Source: JBOGCH01 sp051656645
Lineage (GTDB): Bacteria; Bacteroidota; Bacteroidia; Bacteroidales; Marinifilaceae
DNA: 51,489 bases
Reading direction: 5' to 3'
Assembly: GCA_051656645.1 (NCBI GenBank)
Contig: JBOGCH010000041.1
Coordinates: 1 to 51,489 of the forward strand
Positions 35,074-44,702 of the stretch are shown here, one piece after another. The position numbers and the translations under genes were made by a program. How positions within the stretch are numbered: the stretch's first letter is position 1; each line of letters starts with the position of its first letter. The notes below the pieces were generated by a model that did not search any database, was not told the origin of the DNA, and saw only the letters and a program-made list of their open reading frames with translations.

Positions 35074-36633
35074 TTAAAATGAACTAGTTAATGCTAGATT
35101 GAAGCCTGTAAAAGCAGGCATCATGCGACACACTCCACCAGAGCATTGGTATCCTGCTCTATTACGTGCATAACTCAATGCAACTCTTGTTCGGCTTTTA
35201 GTGTAACTGAATCCAGTATTGTAATAATGGATTTTAGTTTTTCCGTAGTTATACATATCATTTACATAGAAACTCCATGATGGGGCAACATTATACTCAA
35301 CTTGTCCATAAACCCAATTCTTATCGTTCTTATCACTCCATTGATGCTGTCCCTCAATACGGATAGAGTTAGTTTGGTTAAGTTTGAATGTTAAATCCAC
35401 AATTCCAGTAAAAGTTTCATACGTTATTAATGGCTTGCCCAGAATTTCACCGTCAAGTTTTTGATATGTACCTGCCAATACCATTTTTACATTGCGTCCA
35501 AAATGTTTTTGAATATCAAAGTTTAGATCTTGGAATAATTGAGTTTTCCCCATTGCTAAAAACTCATAGCTATCTATGTCCTTTCTTTTAAGATTATTAT
35601 AAGTTGAATAATTTAAATGTATCATCATCCCAGGACTCTTTCTTTGTGAAGAAGAAAACGTATAATACAAATCTATTTGTCCACCTATTTCACCATTAGC
35701 CTGTGTGGCATAAGGATAAAGATTAGCTAATGCATACTCATGTTGACGAGTCAGTGCTGGTAAGTAGTTGATTGTTGAAGCCAATTCTGCAACCGAACGT
35801 TCTGAACGAAAATCCATATTCTCAAGTCGGCGCCCCATTAGCTGCATTCCAAAACCTCCTGCATGAATACCCAAATCCACAAGTAAAGCATTACCTCTGG
35901 ATGTTGCATAATTATTTAGGAAGATAGGATCCTTACTTTTTTCAACATACTCCGCCTTCAATGAAAATATACCTTTTCCTAACGAAACGCGAGCTGAATA
36001 AGCATCTACATTTGATGGAATTGCCTCATCTGTTGACAACTCGTGTTTTTCAACCCAACTACCTTCTATAGTAAAATAGTCTAATGGTAATGTTAATACT
36101 TCATTAAGCCAAATAACTGCATCAAATCCGCGTAAATTACCACTAACATAATCCATATACTTTCTTTGTCTTCCCCACATACCCTTCAATGAAAGGAAAC
36201 CATTAGTATAACATCCATTAACTCCTTCTAAAGAATTATTAAAGCCTAGGGCTCTATCTTCATACGTCCTGAAAATTAAACCATTTCCAAATTGCTCATA
36301 GAAGTCACCTACTACTACTTCAAATCCTTTATCTGCAAATCGAAGATATTTATTAGCGATTTTCCCTTCCTTAAGTTGTAAGGAATAACCTTGTAATACA
36401 GGATAATAACCTTCAAATTGAACACCTACGCTAAAGTTTTTGTAGAAATAATCAAACTTTAAATAGTTGTTGGATGCAAACTTATCCTTAGGGATTACGA
36501 CTCCACTCTTATCATCTTTAAAATAATAAGCACTACTCGTTTCAAAACTACCTGATAGTTGTCCTCTATCTTGAGCTTGTAAAATACAGGGACTCAAACA
36601 AGATAGAATGAGTCCACACAATAACCTTTTCAT
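35074..36633 (-). CDS. DUF6029-like outer-membrane beta-barrel protein
   Basis: 519 residues with a Sec signal peptide (ending LQAQ), then long runs of alternating hydrophobic/aromatic strands ending FNLALTSSF, a typical barrel C-terminus. Segments such as ANKYLRFADKGFEVVVGDFYEQFGNGLIFRTYEDRALGFNNSLEG fit the DUF6029 family as I remember it. A late CSGGVC pair near the C-terminus could form a disulfide, notable next to two thioredoxin-like genes. It begins 3 bases after the TlpA-like gene. The function is unknown; it could be an assembly partner of the Omp28-like protein. Confidence 0.65.
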   Translation of the reverse strand: MKRLLCGLILSCLSPCILQAQDRGQLSGSFETSSAYYFKDDKSGVVIPKDKFASNNYLKFDYFYKNFSVGVQFEGYYPVLQGYSLQLKEGKIANKYLRFADKGFEVVVGDFYEQFGNGLIFRTYEDRALGFNNSLEGVNGCYTNGFLSLKGMWGRQRKYMDYVSGNLRGFDAVIWLNEVLTLPLDYFTIEGSWVEKHELSTDEAIPSNVDAYSARVSLGKGIFSLKAEYVEKSKDPIFLNNYATSRGNALLVDLGIHAGGFGMQLMGRRLENMDFRSERSVAELASTINYLPALTRQHEYALANLYPYATQANGEIGGQIDLYYTFSSSQRKSPGMMIHLNYSTYNNLKRKDIDSYEFLAMGKTQLFQDLNFDIQKHFGRNVKMVLAGTYQKLDGEILGKPLITYETFTGIVDLTFKLNQTNSIRIEGQHQWSDKNDKNWVYGQVEYNVAPSWSFYVNDMYNYGKTKIHYYNTGFSYTKSRTRVALSYARNRAGYQCSGGVCRMMPAFTGFNLALTSSF

Positions 36634-36636
36634 ATT

Positions 36637-37146
36637 TTACTTTCTTAATAATTCAAGCATCTTCTTAAACACAATATCCTCTCCCATCGGAACATATCCA
36701 GAGTGAGAATAGATAATCTTTCCTGTTTTATCAAGAATAAACAACTGAGGTTGAACATTTACATTCATTAGTCTTTTAAGATCTTGATTCTGATCTCTAT
36801 ATACTTCAAAAGGCCATCTACGCCCTTTGACCATTGGCATGACTTTAGAACTTGTGCGTTGATCATCAGTTGCAATTGCAACTATTTTAAAATTCATTTG
36901 TTCCTGCATTTCTTTATATTTAGAAGCAAAAGCATCTAATTCTGTAATGCAAGGTTTACACGTTGTTGACCAAAATGTAATGATTACAGGTACTGAATCC
37001 GCAAGGATATCAGTACTCTGTATATTTTTACCTACAAGCGTTTTTAATTCCGTTTTAGGTAAGATATTTTGAGCTTTCACCTTATTTGAATAAGGCAAAA
37101 ATATAGTCAAACAAAAAGCTATAAATACTAATTTTATTCTTGTCAT
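36637..37146 (-). CDS. TlpA-like thioredoxin-family protein
   Basis: 169 residues with a signal peptide ending VKAQ, so probably periplasmic. The thioredoxin fold has the active site STTCKPCITEL (Cys-Lys-Pro-Cys), the strand IVAIATDD and the cis-Pro region NVQPQLFILDKTGKIIYSHSG. The family (TlpA/ResA/AhpC-TSA-related) reduces or exchanges disulfides of exported proteins. It lies 3 bases before the DUF6029-like gene and two genes before the Omp28-like protein, making a plausible redox group for this locus. Confidence 0.85.
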   Translation of the reverse strand: MTRIKLVFIAFCLTIFLPYSNKVKAQNILPKTELKTLVGKNIQSTDILADSVPVIITFWSTTCKPCITELDAFASKYKEMQEQMNFKIVAIATDDQRTSSKVMPMVKGRRWPFEVYRDQNQDLKRLMNVNVQPQLFILDKTGKIIYSHSGYVPMGEDIVFKKMLELLRK

Positions 37147-37157
37147 GGCACTTTGTT

Positions 37158-38105
37158 TTATTCTACAATAGCATTAATTTCCACATTTTCAGATGCGACA
37201 TAAGTGTTACTCAACGTGTATGGAGAAACGTCTTTAGTTAACGTCTCATAGGATGGACTACCCACTAAGAAACCTTCTTTTTGCGTCCCATCTCCATTAT
37301 CCATAAATACACCGAATGTGATGTAGAAATTGAATTCGCCAGAGCACGTAAATAATTTAGACTGATTAGCACTTTTTGGTAATCCAGGGTAACTATATTG
37401 ATCTGTTGTATGTACCCAGAATTCCAAAACACCCGTTTGTGTTGATACTTTTCCGCCACGTTGCGGTTTCACTACTGGAGTTACTTTTTTGGGATCATCA
37501 TAATTCATGGTCATTGCAACGTCATAACCAACATTGTATAAGTCCTTAATTAATACGCCATGCTGATTTAAGGATCCATCATCATTACGAAGATACTCCA
37601 CCTTACGCATTATAGACGGTCTACCAAAAAGTGTAGATTCAAATACATAATCTCCAAGATACAAACTAGGCACAAAATCACAACGCTCCGAGACGTTTAG
37701 TTTTAGTTTATTGTCAAATGAAGCAATTGCCCCATGTGAAGGTTTTAGGCCTAAGATTAAAACATCAACATTGGAAGAGAGAGCTTCTGGATTAAATTCA
37801 ACACGCCCATCTGCCCAATAATTTCCAGCCTTAATAACCACTTTTCTATCTAATAGATTATATTGACTCTCCGTTATAGTACTCCCCATATCGCGAGTTA
37901 TGGTGTATTCTCTATCATATTTAGTAGCAATTGGGGAAACTACTCTGTAGACAACTACGCGATTGTTATCAGAGATTTCATCCCGAATTATCCCTTTTTT
38001 ATCAAAATAAGCAATTACGGGACCGTCATAATACGATTCATCCTTTTGGCACGAACAAAATGTCCCAGCTATTACTGTTAATATTAATAATAATTTCAGT
38101 TTCAT
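37158..38105 (-). CDS. Surface lipoprotein at the SusE position (DUF1735/DUF4361-like)
   Basis: 315 residues. The leader ends at FCSC (Cys19), followed by QKDES, which matches the Q-K-(D/E) type of surface-export signal. Residues ~55-125 show a repeat with RKVVIKAGNYWADGRVEFNPEALS and VLILGLKP, reminiscent of DUF1735 or DUF4843 domains in SusD-linked lipoproteins. The C-terminal part has SLYLGDYVFESTLFGRPSIMRKVEYL and FYITFGVFMDNGDG, recalling DUF4361-type folds. It follows susD pair 2 by 11 bases, so it probably belongs to the same import complex. The exact family is uncertain. Confidence 0.6.
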   Translation of the reverse strand: MKLKLLLILTVIAGTFCSCQKDESYYDGPVIAYFDKKGIIRDEISDNNRVVVYRVVSPIATKYDREYTITRDMGSTITESQYNLLDRKVVIKAGNYWADGRVEFNPEALSSNVDVLILGLKPSHGAIASFDNKLKLNVSERCDFVPSLYLGDYVFESTLFGRPSIMRKVEYLRNDDGSLNQHGVLIKDLYNVGYDVAMTMNYDDPKKVTPVVKPQRGGKVSTQTGVLEFWVHTTDQYSYPGLPKSANQSKLFTCSGEFNFYITFGVFMDNGDGTQKEGFLVGSPSYETLTKDVSPYTLSNTYVASENVEINAIVE

Positions 38106-38116
38106 GGATTCAATTT

Positions 38117-39631
38117 TTAAATTGCATTACTAGCATTTCCAACCATTTGCGAATTAGCGACGTCCAACTCTTGTTTTGGAATTGGCCACGTAAAGCGTAC
38201 ATTATCTGCATCTACAGCTAATGTACTAGAGCTTGGAACTGTTTGAGACATTGGAGAGCGTTTAAAACCTTGCTTGTAACGCTTTAAATCATATAAACGA
38301 TGACCTTCCATACATAACTCCTTTATTCTCTCTTTTTTGATTTCGGCATATAGTGATTCGCCTGAAATGCTTGATACAGTTACATTACGTTTGTTTTGAA
38401 AAGCATGTAATGTAGATAATGCTTCACCTTCCTCACCTAAATGGTAATGTGCTTCTGCTTTCCATAAATAGATTTCTGATAAACGGAAAATCTTTGGCAT
38501 ATTAACATATCGCGGATTTGATGCATTTTGATTTAAAGAGCTATTACCTGGATACTTCGTGAAAATAGTTGCAACCAATCCATGCGAGTAGTCTGTTTGT
38601 TGATCAGCCAAGAAGAATGTTGAAATTCGAATATCAGCACCTTGATACAAATCATAAAAATCTTTAGCTGGAATATAATCGGGTAACAATTGTTTAGACT
38701 TTAATGCGCAAAAAACACCACCCAGTGCTACTAACGTTTCATCTGCAGATGTATATCCTAATTTCCATATAATTTCATTTCCTTTGTCGTTTATCCACAT
38801 GTCTTGATAAGCTGTACCTTCAAGAAGAGAATAAACACCAGTATTAATAATGGCAGAAGAATAATTTTTAACAGCCTTCCAATCTTGCATATATGCAGCA
38901 ACACGTACTTTAAGTGCTAAAACTGCTCCAGCTGTAAAACGTGTTTGATCTGCAATAATTGTAGTAATTTTTGAAGCAACTTCAAGGTCACTCAATACAC
39001 TGTTATAATACTCCTTCATAGTTACGCGTTTAGGCGTTCCAACATTGGTATTATTCCATATTGCAAGCCCTAATTGTTTGTCTGCAGTATCAGGGTTATA
39101 GGCATCAGCAAAAAGTTTAACAAGCTCTACACGACAAAAAGCTCGCGCCATGTGGCATTCTGCATTTATCTGTTCTAAACGCTTTAATTGAGACGCAATT
39201 TCAGCTTTATCAGCATCAAGGATCAATGACGATTCCAAACGCTTTTCTAATTTCTCCACTAACATCGGGATTTCTTGTATTAAGAAATTAGCCCTGAATA
39301 TTGTTGAATAATAAGCTTGCCAAATGGAAATTCCTTGTCCCATTTGGGATGTGAATGTCCAGTTATGTTCATATACAAAATTTTGTTGATTCCCAAGAAC
39401 CAATAACATCATGTCCGTTTGTAATTCTGGTGCAAGAATTCCTGCACCTGCAATCGAATTAGACTGCTTAAACGAAGAATATACGCCAGTAAGAAATTTT
39501 TCACAATCGTCCACGCTTTCAATAGCATCTTCCATCGGAAGTACTCCTTCTGGTTTTTCCTCTAAAAAATCACTACATGCACCAAAAGAAAGAGCAAGTA
39601 GTAATAAAAATATATTATTAATTTTTCTCAT
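38117..39631 (-). CDS. RagB/SusD family nutrient-binding lipoprotein (pair 2)
   Basis: 504 residues with lipobox FGAC (Cys19) and the standard start SDFLEEKPEGVLPMEDAIESVDDCEKFLTGVY. TPR-like helices (ECHMARAFCRVELVKLFADAYN) and the closing RagB region (IKKERIKELCMEGHRLYDLKRY) are clear. It differs strongly from the SusD of pair 1, so this is not a recent duplication. It lies 10 bases after its susC partner and is followed by the SusE-position lipoprotein. Confidence 0.93.
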   Translation of the reverse strand: MRKINNIFLLLLALSFGACSDFLEEKPEGVLPMEDAIESVDDCEKFLTGVYSSFKQSNSIAGAGILAPELQTDMMLLVLGNQQNFVYEHNWTFTSQMGQGISIWQAYYSTIFRANFLIQEIPMLVEKLEKRLESSLILDADKAEIASQLKRLEQINAECHMARAFCRVELVKLFADAYNPDTADKQLGLAIWNNTNVGTPKRVTMKEYYNSVLSDLEVASKITTIIADQTRFTAGAVLALKVRVAAYMQDWKAVKNYSSAIINTGVYSLLEGTAYQDMWINDKGNEIIWKLGYTSADETLVALGGVFCALKSKQLLPDYIPAKDFYDLYQGADIRISTFFLADQQTDYSHGLVATIFTKYPGNSSLNQNASNPRYVNMPKIFRLSEIYLWKAEAHYHLGEEGEALSTLHAFQNKRNVTVSSISGESLYAEIKKERIKELCMEGHRLYDLKRYKQGFKRSPMSQTVPSSSTLAVDADNVRFTWPIPKQELDVANSQMVGNASNAI

Positions 39632-39641
39632 ATTTCAAATT

Positions 39642-42554
39642 TTAGAATGTGATATCAACACCCACTGTAAAATGTCTTGCAGTAGGATAACGACCAAAAG
39701 TAAGATTGTGCTCACCCTCTGGATCGAAACCTTGATATTTAGTAAACGTCAATAAATTTTCTCCTTGCACATAGGCTCTTAAACCACTAATTGCTTTGGT
39801 TTTTTGTAATAAATGTGTAGGTAGACTCCAACTTAACGTTACATTTTTAAGACGTAAATAGGATGCATCTTCTATCAAGTGATCATCAAACTGCGTAGCT
39901 ACATCAATTCTTGGAATTTCTGTAATTTGTCCCTCACGAGTCCACATGTCAAGCATCTTTACAGACTGATTATATTGCATTATATAATCTACTCCTGTAT
40001 TTTCAGTGAAATAGCGATTATTGTTTACAACATAACGTTTCGCAACCCAATTGAAAAATGCCGAAAGTGATAATCCTTTATAACTAAATGTTGATGTAAA
40101 TCCTCCCGACAATGGAGCTATGTATGTCTTATCTAATAATACTGCGTTCTCATTAGAGAAATAATTAATAACATTACCATCCTTATCGTACCATAAACCA
40201 TCACCATTTGCAGGGTTGACACCAGCAAAACGAGGCATAAAGAATGAACTATACGGTTGACCTTCTAACATAATTGTTCCCGTACTACTCTCAATATATT
40301 CAGATGATCCGTCATATAATTCGACAATGGTATTTTTATTGTAAGACACATTGGCATTCAAATTCCAATTAAAAGCACCACATCTTAGTACATCTCCCTG
40401 TAATTCGAATTCAACGCCTCGATTTCGCATTTTACCAACGTTTTGCATCATTGATGAATAGCCGGTAATCATAGACGTTGGTACTGACATTAACATATCT
40501 GACGTTAATTTGTCATAAAAATCAACTGTCAAATTCATTCTATTCCAAAAACCTAGCTTCACTCCAATATTCATTGAGCGTAATTTCTCCCAAGTAAGAT
40601 CAGAATTTCCTGGTTTTGGATCGGGAGCCATACCATTGGCTCCATCATAAATTGGTCCTGTGGAGACTGTTGACATATAATCATAAAAACCAATATCTGA
40701 GTTTCCTGACGTTCCGATACTACCTGAAAGCTGTCCCATGGTCAAAAAAGAGAATTGATCCATGACATACTCTTTCTTGAAATCCCACATAGCACCTATA
40801 GACCAGAAATTTGCCCATCTGTTACCTTTGGCAAAGCGTGATGATCCATCTGTACGCAATGAAATATCTAGATAGTATTTATAATTATAGTTATACTCTG
40901 CTCGTCCAAAATAACTCATGTAGCTATATGCAGAAGCGGCTCCACCCGACGCTCTTCGAGGTAATGTACCAGCTCCGATAAATGATAAGCGATCATCTTC
41001 AATCATATCATTACGCGCTGAAAACCCATTCGAAGTATAACGTATTGATTCTTGTCCTAGCATAGCCATTAGGTTGTGGCTTCCTAGGATTGAAGTATTA
41101 TAAGTTAAAGTATTTGTCCAAGTATATCTATACGCACGAGAGCTGCCCATTGTAGTACTTCCTCCAGAAACACCATTGTCTATAAAACTTGGTAAAGATT
41201 TTCTTGTAGACTCTGAATCAGAACCATCTAATCCAAGTAATGATTTTAACGCAACGTTTTTCCACGGCTTAACTTCCACAAACATCGAAGCGATAACTTT
41301 CACATCTTCTGCCCATGAGGGATGTTTGGCTATAGATGGAAGAGGATTTAGTATGTTATCCCACTTCTCAATATAATTGCCCTCTTCGTCACGAACAGCG
41401 TAATAAGGCTTTGTAATTTGTGCCGCAATGGCTGGGTTTTGAGTTGAAGCACCACTTTCAGTTGTTTCTACTTTAGTATAACCTAACGATACGTTTGCAC
41501 CTGCTTTTGCCCATCCATTTAAACGGGACTCTACATTTGTTCTTAAAGTAAAACGTTCAATCCCTGATCTAGGAGCAATTCCATCCTGACGAAAATAACC
41601 TCCTGAAGCGTAATAACTAAAACTTTCACTACCACCTAAGAAAGATAGTTCATAGTTTTGGGTATTACCACGTCTAAACATTTCATCTGCCCAGTTTGTA
41701 TTAATTTTAGACAATTTTTTGATAGCAGGATCTTGATCATCTCTAATACCTACCTTTACTTCTAAATCGAGCAATTGCTGACTATTCATCATTTTATAGT
41801 CCTTATTTGCTAATTCAGATACACCATAATATGCTCTAAAATTTAAACGACCCTTTTCTCCAAATTTCCCTTTCTTGGTAGTAATTACAATTACACCGTT
41901 CGCTGCTCGGGATCCATAAATTGAAGTTGAGGATGCATCTTTCAACACTGACACGTTTTCAATATCACTTGGATTTAATGAAGCAAAATCTCCTCCTGAT
42001 ATTGCGACTCCATCCATAATATATAGAGGTTCAGTCCCCGCATTAATCGAATTTATACCACGTATTCTAATACTTGATGATGCAGATGGCTCACCAGAAG
42101 ATGTTGTAACTTGCACACCAGCAATTTGTCCCTGTAACGCCTGATCAAAACTAGCCATTGGTTTTGATGCCAATTTATCGGCACCTACGGTAGATACAGA
42201 TCCTGCAATTGTTCCCTTTCTACGTTCACCATAGCCAATAATAACCACCTCATTCATCAATTCTGAATCATTTTTAAGCTCAACATTTAATTGAGGTTGG
42301 CCATCATATTTAAGTTCTTGCGTTTTCATCCCTATGAATGAAAAAACAATTATATCTCCTTTTTTAGCTTTTATTGAATACTTTCCATCAAGATCTGTCG
42401 CTACACCACTACCATCACTTTTATTTAATACAGAAACTCCTGGCAAAGAGGCTTTATCTTCAGCCGATGTCACCACTCCTTTTAGGAGTGTTTGTGCTAC
42501 AACTGGAAGTTGTAGCACAATAAAGTATAATGACAATAATATTATTCTTTTCAT
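39642..42554 (-). CDS. SusC/RagA family TonB-dependent transporter (pair 2)
   Basis: 970 residues with a signal peptide ending PVVAQ. An N-terminal regulatory-like domain (LLKGVVTSAEDKASLPGVSV) is followed by the TonB-box region (LMNEVVIIGYGERRKGTIAGS), the plug (SIRIRGINSINAGTEPLYIMDGVA, SVLKDASSTSIYGSRAANGVI) and a barrel ending RHFTVGVDITF. It lies 24 bases after the first of the LRR lipoprotein genes to its right. That arrangement suggests LRR proteins and importer share a transcript, which is unusual for a SusC gene. Confidence 0.95.
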   Translation of the reverse strand: MKRIILLSLYFIVLQLPVVAQTLLKGVVTSAEDKASLPGVSVLNKSDGSGVATDLDGKYSIKAKKGDIIVFSFIGMKTQELKYDGQPQLNVELKNDSELMNEVVIIGYGERRKGTIAGSVSTVGADKLASKPMASFDQALQGQIAGVQVTTSSGEPSASSSIRIRGINSINAGTEPLYIMDGVAISGGDFASLNPSDIENVSVLKDASSTSIYGSRAANGVIVITTKKGKFGEKGRLNFRAYYGVSELANKDYKMMNSQQLLDLEVKVGIRDDQDPAIKKLSKINTNWADEMFRRGNTQNYELSFLGGSESFSYYASGGYFRQDGIAPRSGIERFTLRTNVESRLNGWAKAGANVSLGYTKVETTESGASTQNPAIAAQITKPYYAVRDEEGNYIEKWDNILNPLPSIAKHPSWAEDVKVIASMFVEVKPWKNVALKSLLGLDGSDSESTRKSLPSFIDNGVSGGSTTMGSSRAYRYTWTNTLTYNTSILGSHNLMAMLGQESIRYTSNGFSARNDMIEDDRLSFIGAGTLPRRASGGAASAYSYMSYFGRAEYNYNYKYYLDISLRTDGSSRFAKGNRWANFWSIGAMWDFKKEYVMDQFSFLTMGQLSGSIGTSGNSDIGFYDYMSTVSTGPIYDGANGMAPDPKPGNSDLTWEKLRSMNIGVKLGFWNRMNLTVDFYDKLTSDMLMSVPTSMITGYSSMMQNVGKMRNRGVEFELQGDVLRCGAFNWNLNANVSYNKNTIVELYDGSSEYIESSTGTIMLEGQPYSSFFMPRFAGVNPANGDGLWYDKDGNVINYFSNENAVLLDKTYIAPLSGGFTSTFSYKGLSLSAFFNWVAKRYVVNNNRYFTENTGVDYIMQYNQSVKMLDMWTREGQITEIPRIDVATQFDDHLIEDASYLRLKNVTLSWSLPTHLLQKTKAISGLRAYVQGENLLTFTKYQGFDPEGEHNLTFGRYPTARHFTVGVDITF

Positions 42555-42578
42555 AAGTATTTTTTAGTTGTTAACCTA

Positions 42579-44696
42579 TCACACCGAAGGTGTTGGTAAA
42601 GATCCATCTTCAGGCTCTGTTACAGAACCACCTGGATCAAGAACTGCACCTTCTGGTACATCTAAAGTCCCATTTTTTTGAGGACAGATTAATGACTCCC
42701 ACTGCCAATTCTTAGAATATGAATGTCCCTCACATATTCCCTTTGCTATGGATGTCAGATAATTATTAGCAATAGCTAGACTTTGCAAATTCGTTGCACT
42801 CTTCAACTCTATTGGTAGTTCGCCAGTAATATCATTATTTGACAAATTCACCATGGTTAGAATAGGTAAATTACATATTTCCATAGGGAAAGTTGTTAAC
42901 TTATTAGCATCAACATCTAAAACTGCAAGTCGTGAGCAAAGGCGTATACCCGTTCCTAATGAAGTAAAGTTATTTTCTCTTATATAAATTGCCTCTAACG
43001 AAGAACAATTCTCAAGAGATGCTGGCAAAGCTCCACTTAAAGCATTTTTGCTCAAGTTTACTTCTATTAATCCTTTACCTTGTAAACATCCGTTTGGCAA
43101 CTCTCCTGTCAATCCACATTCAGAAATATCCAACATTGTAAGGAAATTTAATTGACCTAACTCAACTGGTAACGTTCCTCCCAAATTTTTATTTCCTCTC
43201 AGATATAAGTTCATTAAATAGTAGTTCGCTCCAAATGATGCTGGAATTCCACCTGTGAAATTATTATCAGACAAGTTGATTGAAACTAAATTTGTACATT
43301 TAGTAAACTCTGGAATAGTTCCTGAAAATTTATTACCATAAGCCGTAAAAATCTCTAGTGTACTAATATCGCTTATATTTGCAGGTAGTGAACCTGTAAA
43401 GCTAGCCTCATGCATTCGTAACTCTCGTAATTTTTTTAGATATAGAAGTGTTTTAGGAAACTCCTTATTATCGGTAGGAGATGTAATTATATCATCACTA
43501 TTAATTTCCTTAAACTGTTTAAACATTCCTAATACCTCAAGATTAGCTAAACGAGTAAACATATCAGGTATTGCATCAAAACAGTTATGTCCTAACTGCA
43601 GTTCTATTAGGCCTGTTAAATTGCCTATTGTTGCAGGTAATGTTCCTGAAAGAAGATTTTGTTCTAAATGCAGATATTGCAATTTTGTTAAATCTCCAAT
43701 CCACAATGGGAGTTCTCCAGTAAAGTTATTACCTGTCAAATTCAGTGTTGTCAACTTTGATAAGCTTTTTATACACTCTGGGAACTGTGTACCTGCATAT
43801 AAGTCGGCTAAGCTTAAAGATTGTAATTCAGTAAGATAGGATAAAGAAGCTGGAATTTCAGTATTTTTGGGCCATGGCGACATTCCTATTGTAGCTGTAA
43901 TTCTCTCAAAATTAAATACTACCACACGCAAAACGCCATTAACTTCTTTCGTTGTTACTCCCGTCCATGAAGATATTGACTTTTTCTTATCATAAATCCC
44001 CAACGACTCTTCTTTATCAATTATACTGAAGAAATCTAACAATGCTATACTGTCACGCTGTCTAAGTGTTCCGTGGATACCTAATTGCTCAATATTAACA
44101 ATTGTTTTTGTTGTATCGCCAACAATTTTAAAACATAAATCAGCTTTTCTACTTTCTGCTAAAGTGTTCGTTTCTGCAGATATTTCTATGTCCGTTGCTC
44201 CTACCTCTCCACTTTTTTTATTAACTGAGATCCAAGAGGGCATGCCTTCTTCTACTATTTCCCAATTTGATGAAGAGGTTATTGTTATGGCTTGTTTATC
44301 ATTAGCATCAGCACTTAGAATAATATTATCCTTATCTACATGAATAGCATGATGAGCAGATTGTCTGATAGTAACAGTATTTCGTTGCGAACCACTAGTT
44401 ATAGTAATAATAGCTTCGCGGATTTGGGAAGTTTCATTTTCGTCTAAATGAACTACAATAACACCTGCCCCATCACCATTTGTTGGAGACAAAGTACACC
44501 AATCTGCATTTGACTCAGCACTCCAAGCATTACCAGTTACTATTCTAATAAATGACTGGTTCTCTACAAAAGGGTAATTTTTGTCCTCAAACTCAATAGT
44601 TATATCTCTAATCTCATCAGTTACCTCATCGCTACACCCAATTGTCAGCGACAATGATAAGATTCCGAGTAAAATAAAGGAAATAATTTTTTTCAT
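42579..44696 (-). CDS. LRR surface lipoprotein 1 with two BACON-like domains
   Basis: 705 residues. The lipobox is TIGC (Cys21), followed by SDEVTDE. Two BACON-like modules follow: WSAESNADWCTLSPTNGDGAG around residues 54-75, and WEIVEEGMPSWISVNKKSGEVG further on. A plant-type LRR cap (DSIALLDFFSII, SISSWTGVTTKEVNGVLRVV) leads into about 15 LRRs of the plant-specific class, for example LTTLNLTGNNFTGELPLWIG and LQYLHLEQNLLSGTLPATIG. It ends with a WESLICPQKNG motif plus an extra Pro/Gly/Glu tail not found in its paralogues. Probably surface-exposed and binding protein ligands (inference). It is 24 bases before susC pair 2. Confidence 0.88.
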   Translation of the reverse strand: MKKIISFILLGILSLSLTIGCSDEVTDEIRDITIEFEDKNYPFVENQSFIRIVTGNAWSAESNADWCTLSPTNGDGAGVIVVHLDENETSQIREAIITITSGSQRNTVTIRQSAHHAIHVDKDNIILSADANDKQAITITSSSNWEIVEEGMPSWISVNKKSGEVGATDIEISAETNTLAESRKADLCFKIVGDTTKTIVNIEQLGIHGTLRQRDSIALLDFFSIIDKEESLGIYDKKKSISSWTGVTTKEVNGVLRVVVFNFERITATIGMSPWPKNTEIPASLSYLTELQSLSLADLYAGTQFPECIKSLSKLTTLNLTGNNFTGELPLWIGDLTKLQYLHLEQNLLSGTLPATIGNLTGLIELQLGHNCFDAIPDMFTRLANLEVLGMFKQFKEINSDDIITSPTDNKEFPKTLLYLKKLRELRMHEASFTGSLPANISDISTLEIFTAYGNKFSGTIPEFTKCTNLVSINLSDNNFTGGIPASFGANYYLMNLYLRGNKNLGGTLPVELGQLNFLTMLDISECGLTGELPNGCLQGKGLIEVNLSKNALSGALPASLENCSSLEAIYIRENNFTSLGTGIRLCSRLAVLDVDANKLTTFPMEICNLPILTMVNLSNNDITGELPIELKSATNLQSLAIANNYLTSIAKGICEGHSYSKNWQWESLICPQKNGTLDVPEGAVLDPGGSVTEPEDGSLPTPSV

Positions 44697-44702
44697 GTCG
44701 TA

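Noticed and set aside
21785..42554. Polysaccharide utilisation locus
   Set aside because: Two SusCD pairs are present, but no carbohydrate-active enzyme, sulfatase or esterase is encoded nearby; proteases occupy that place instead.
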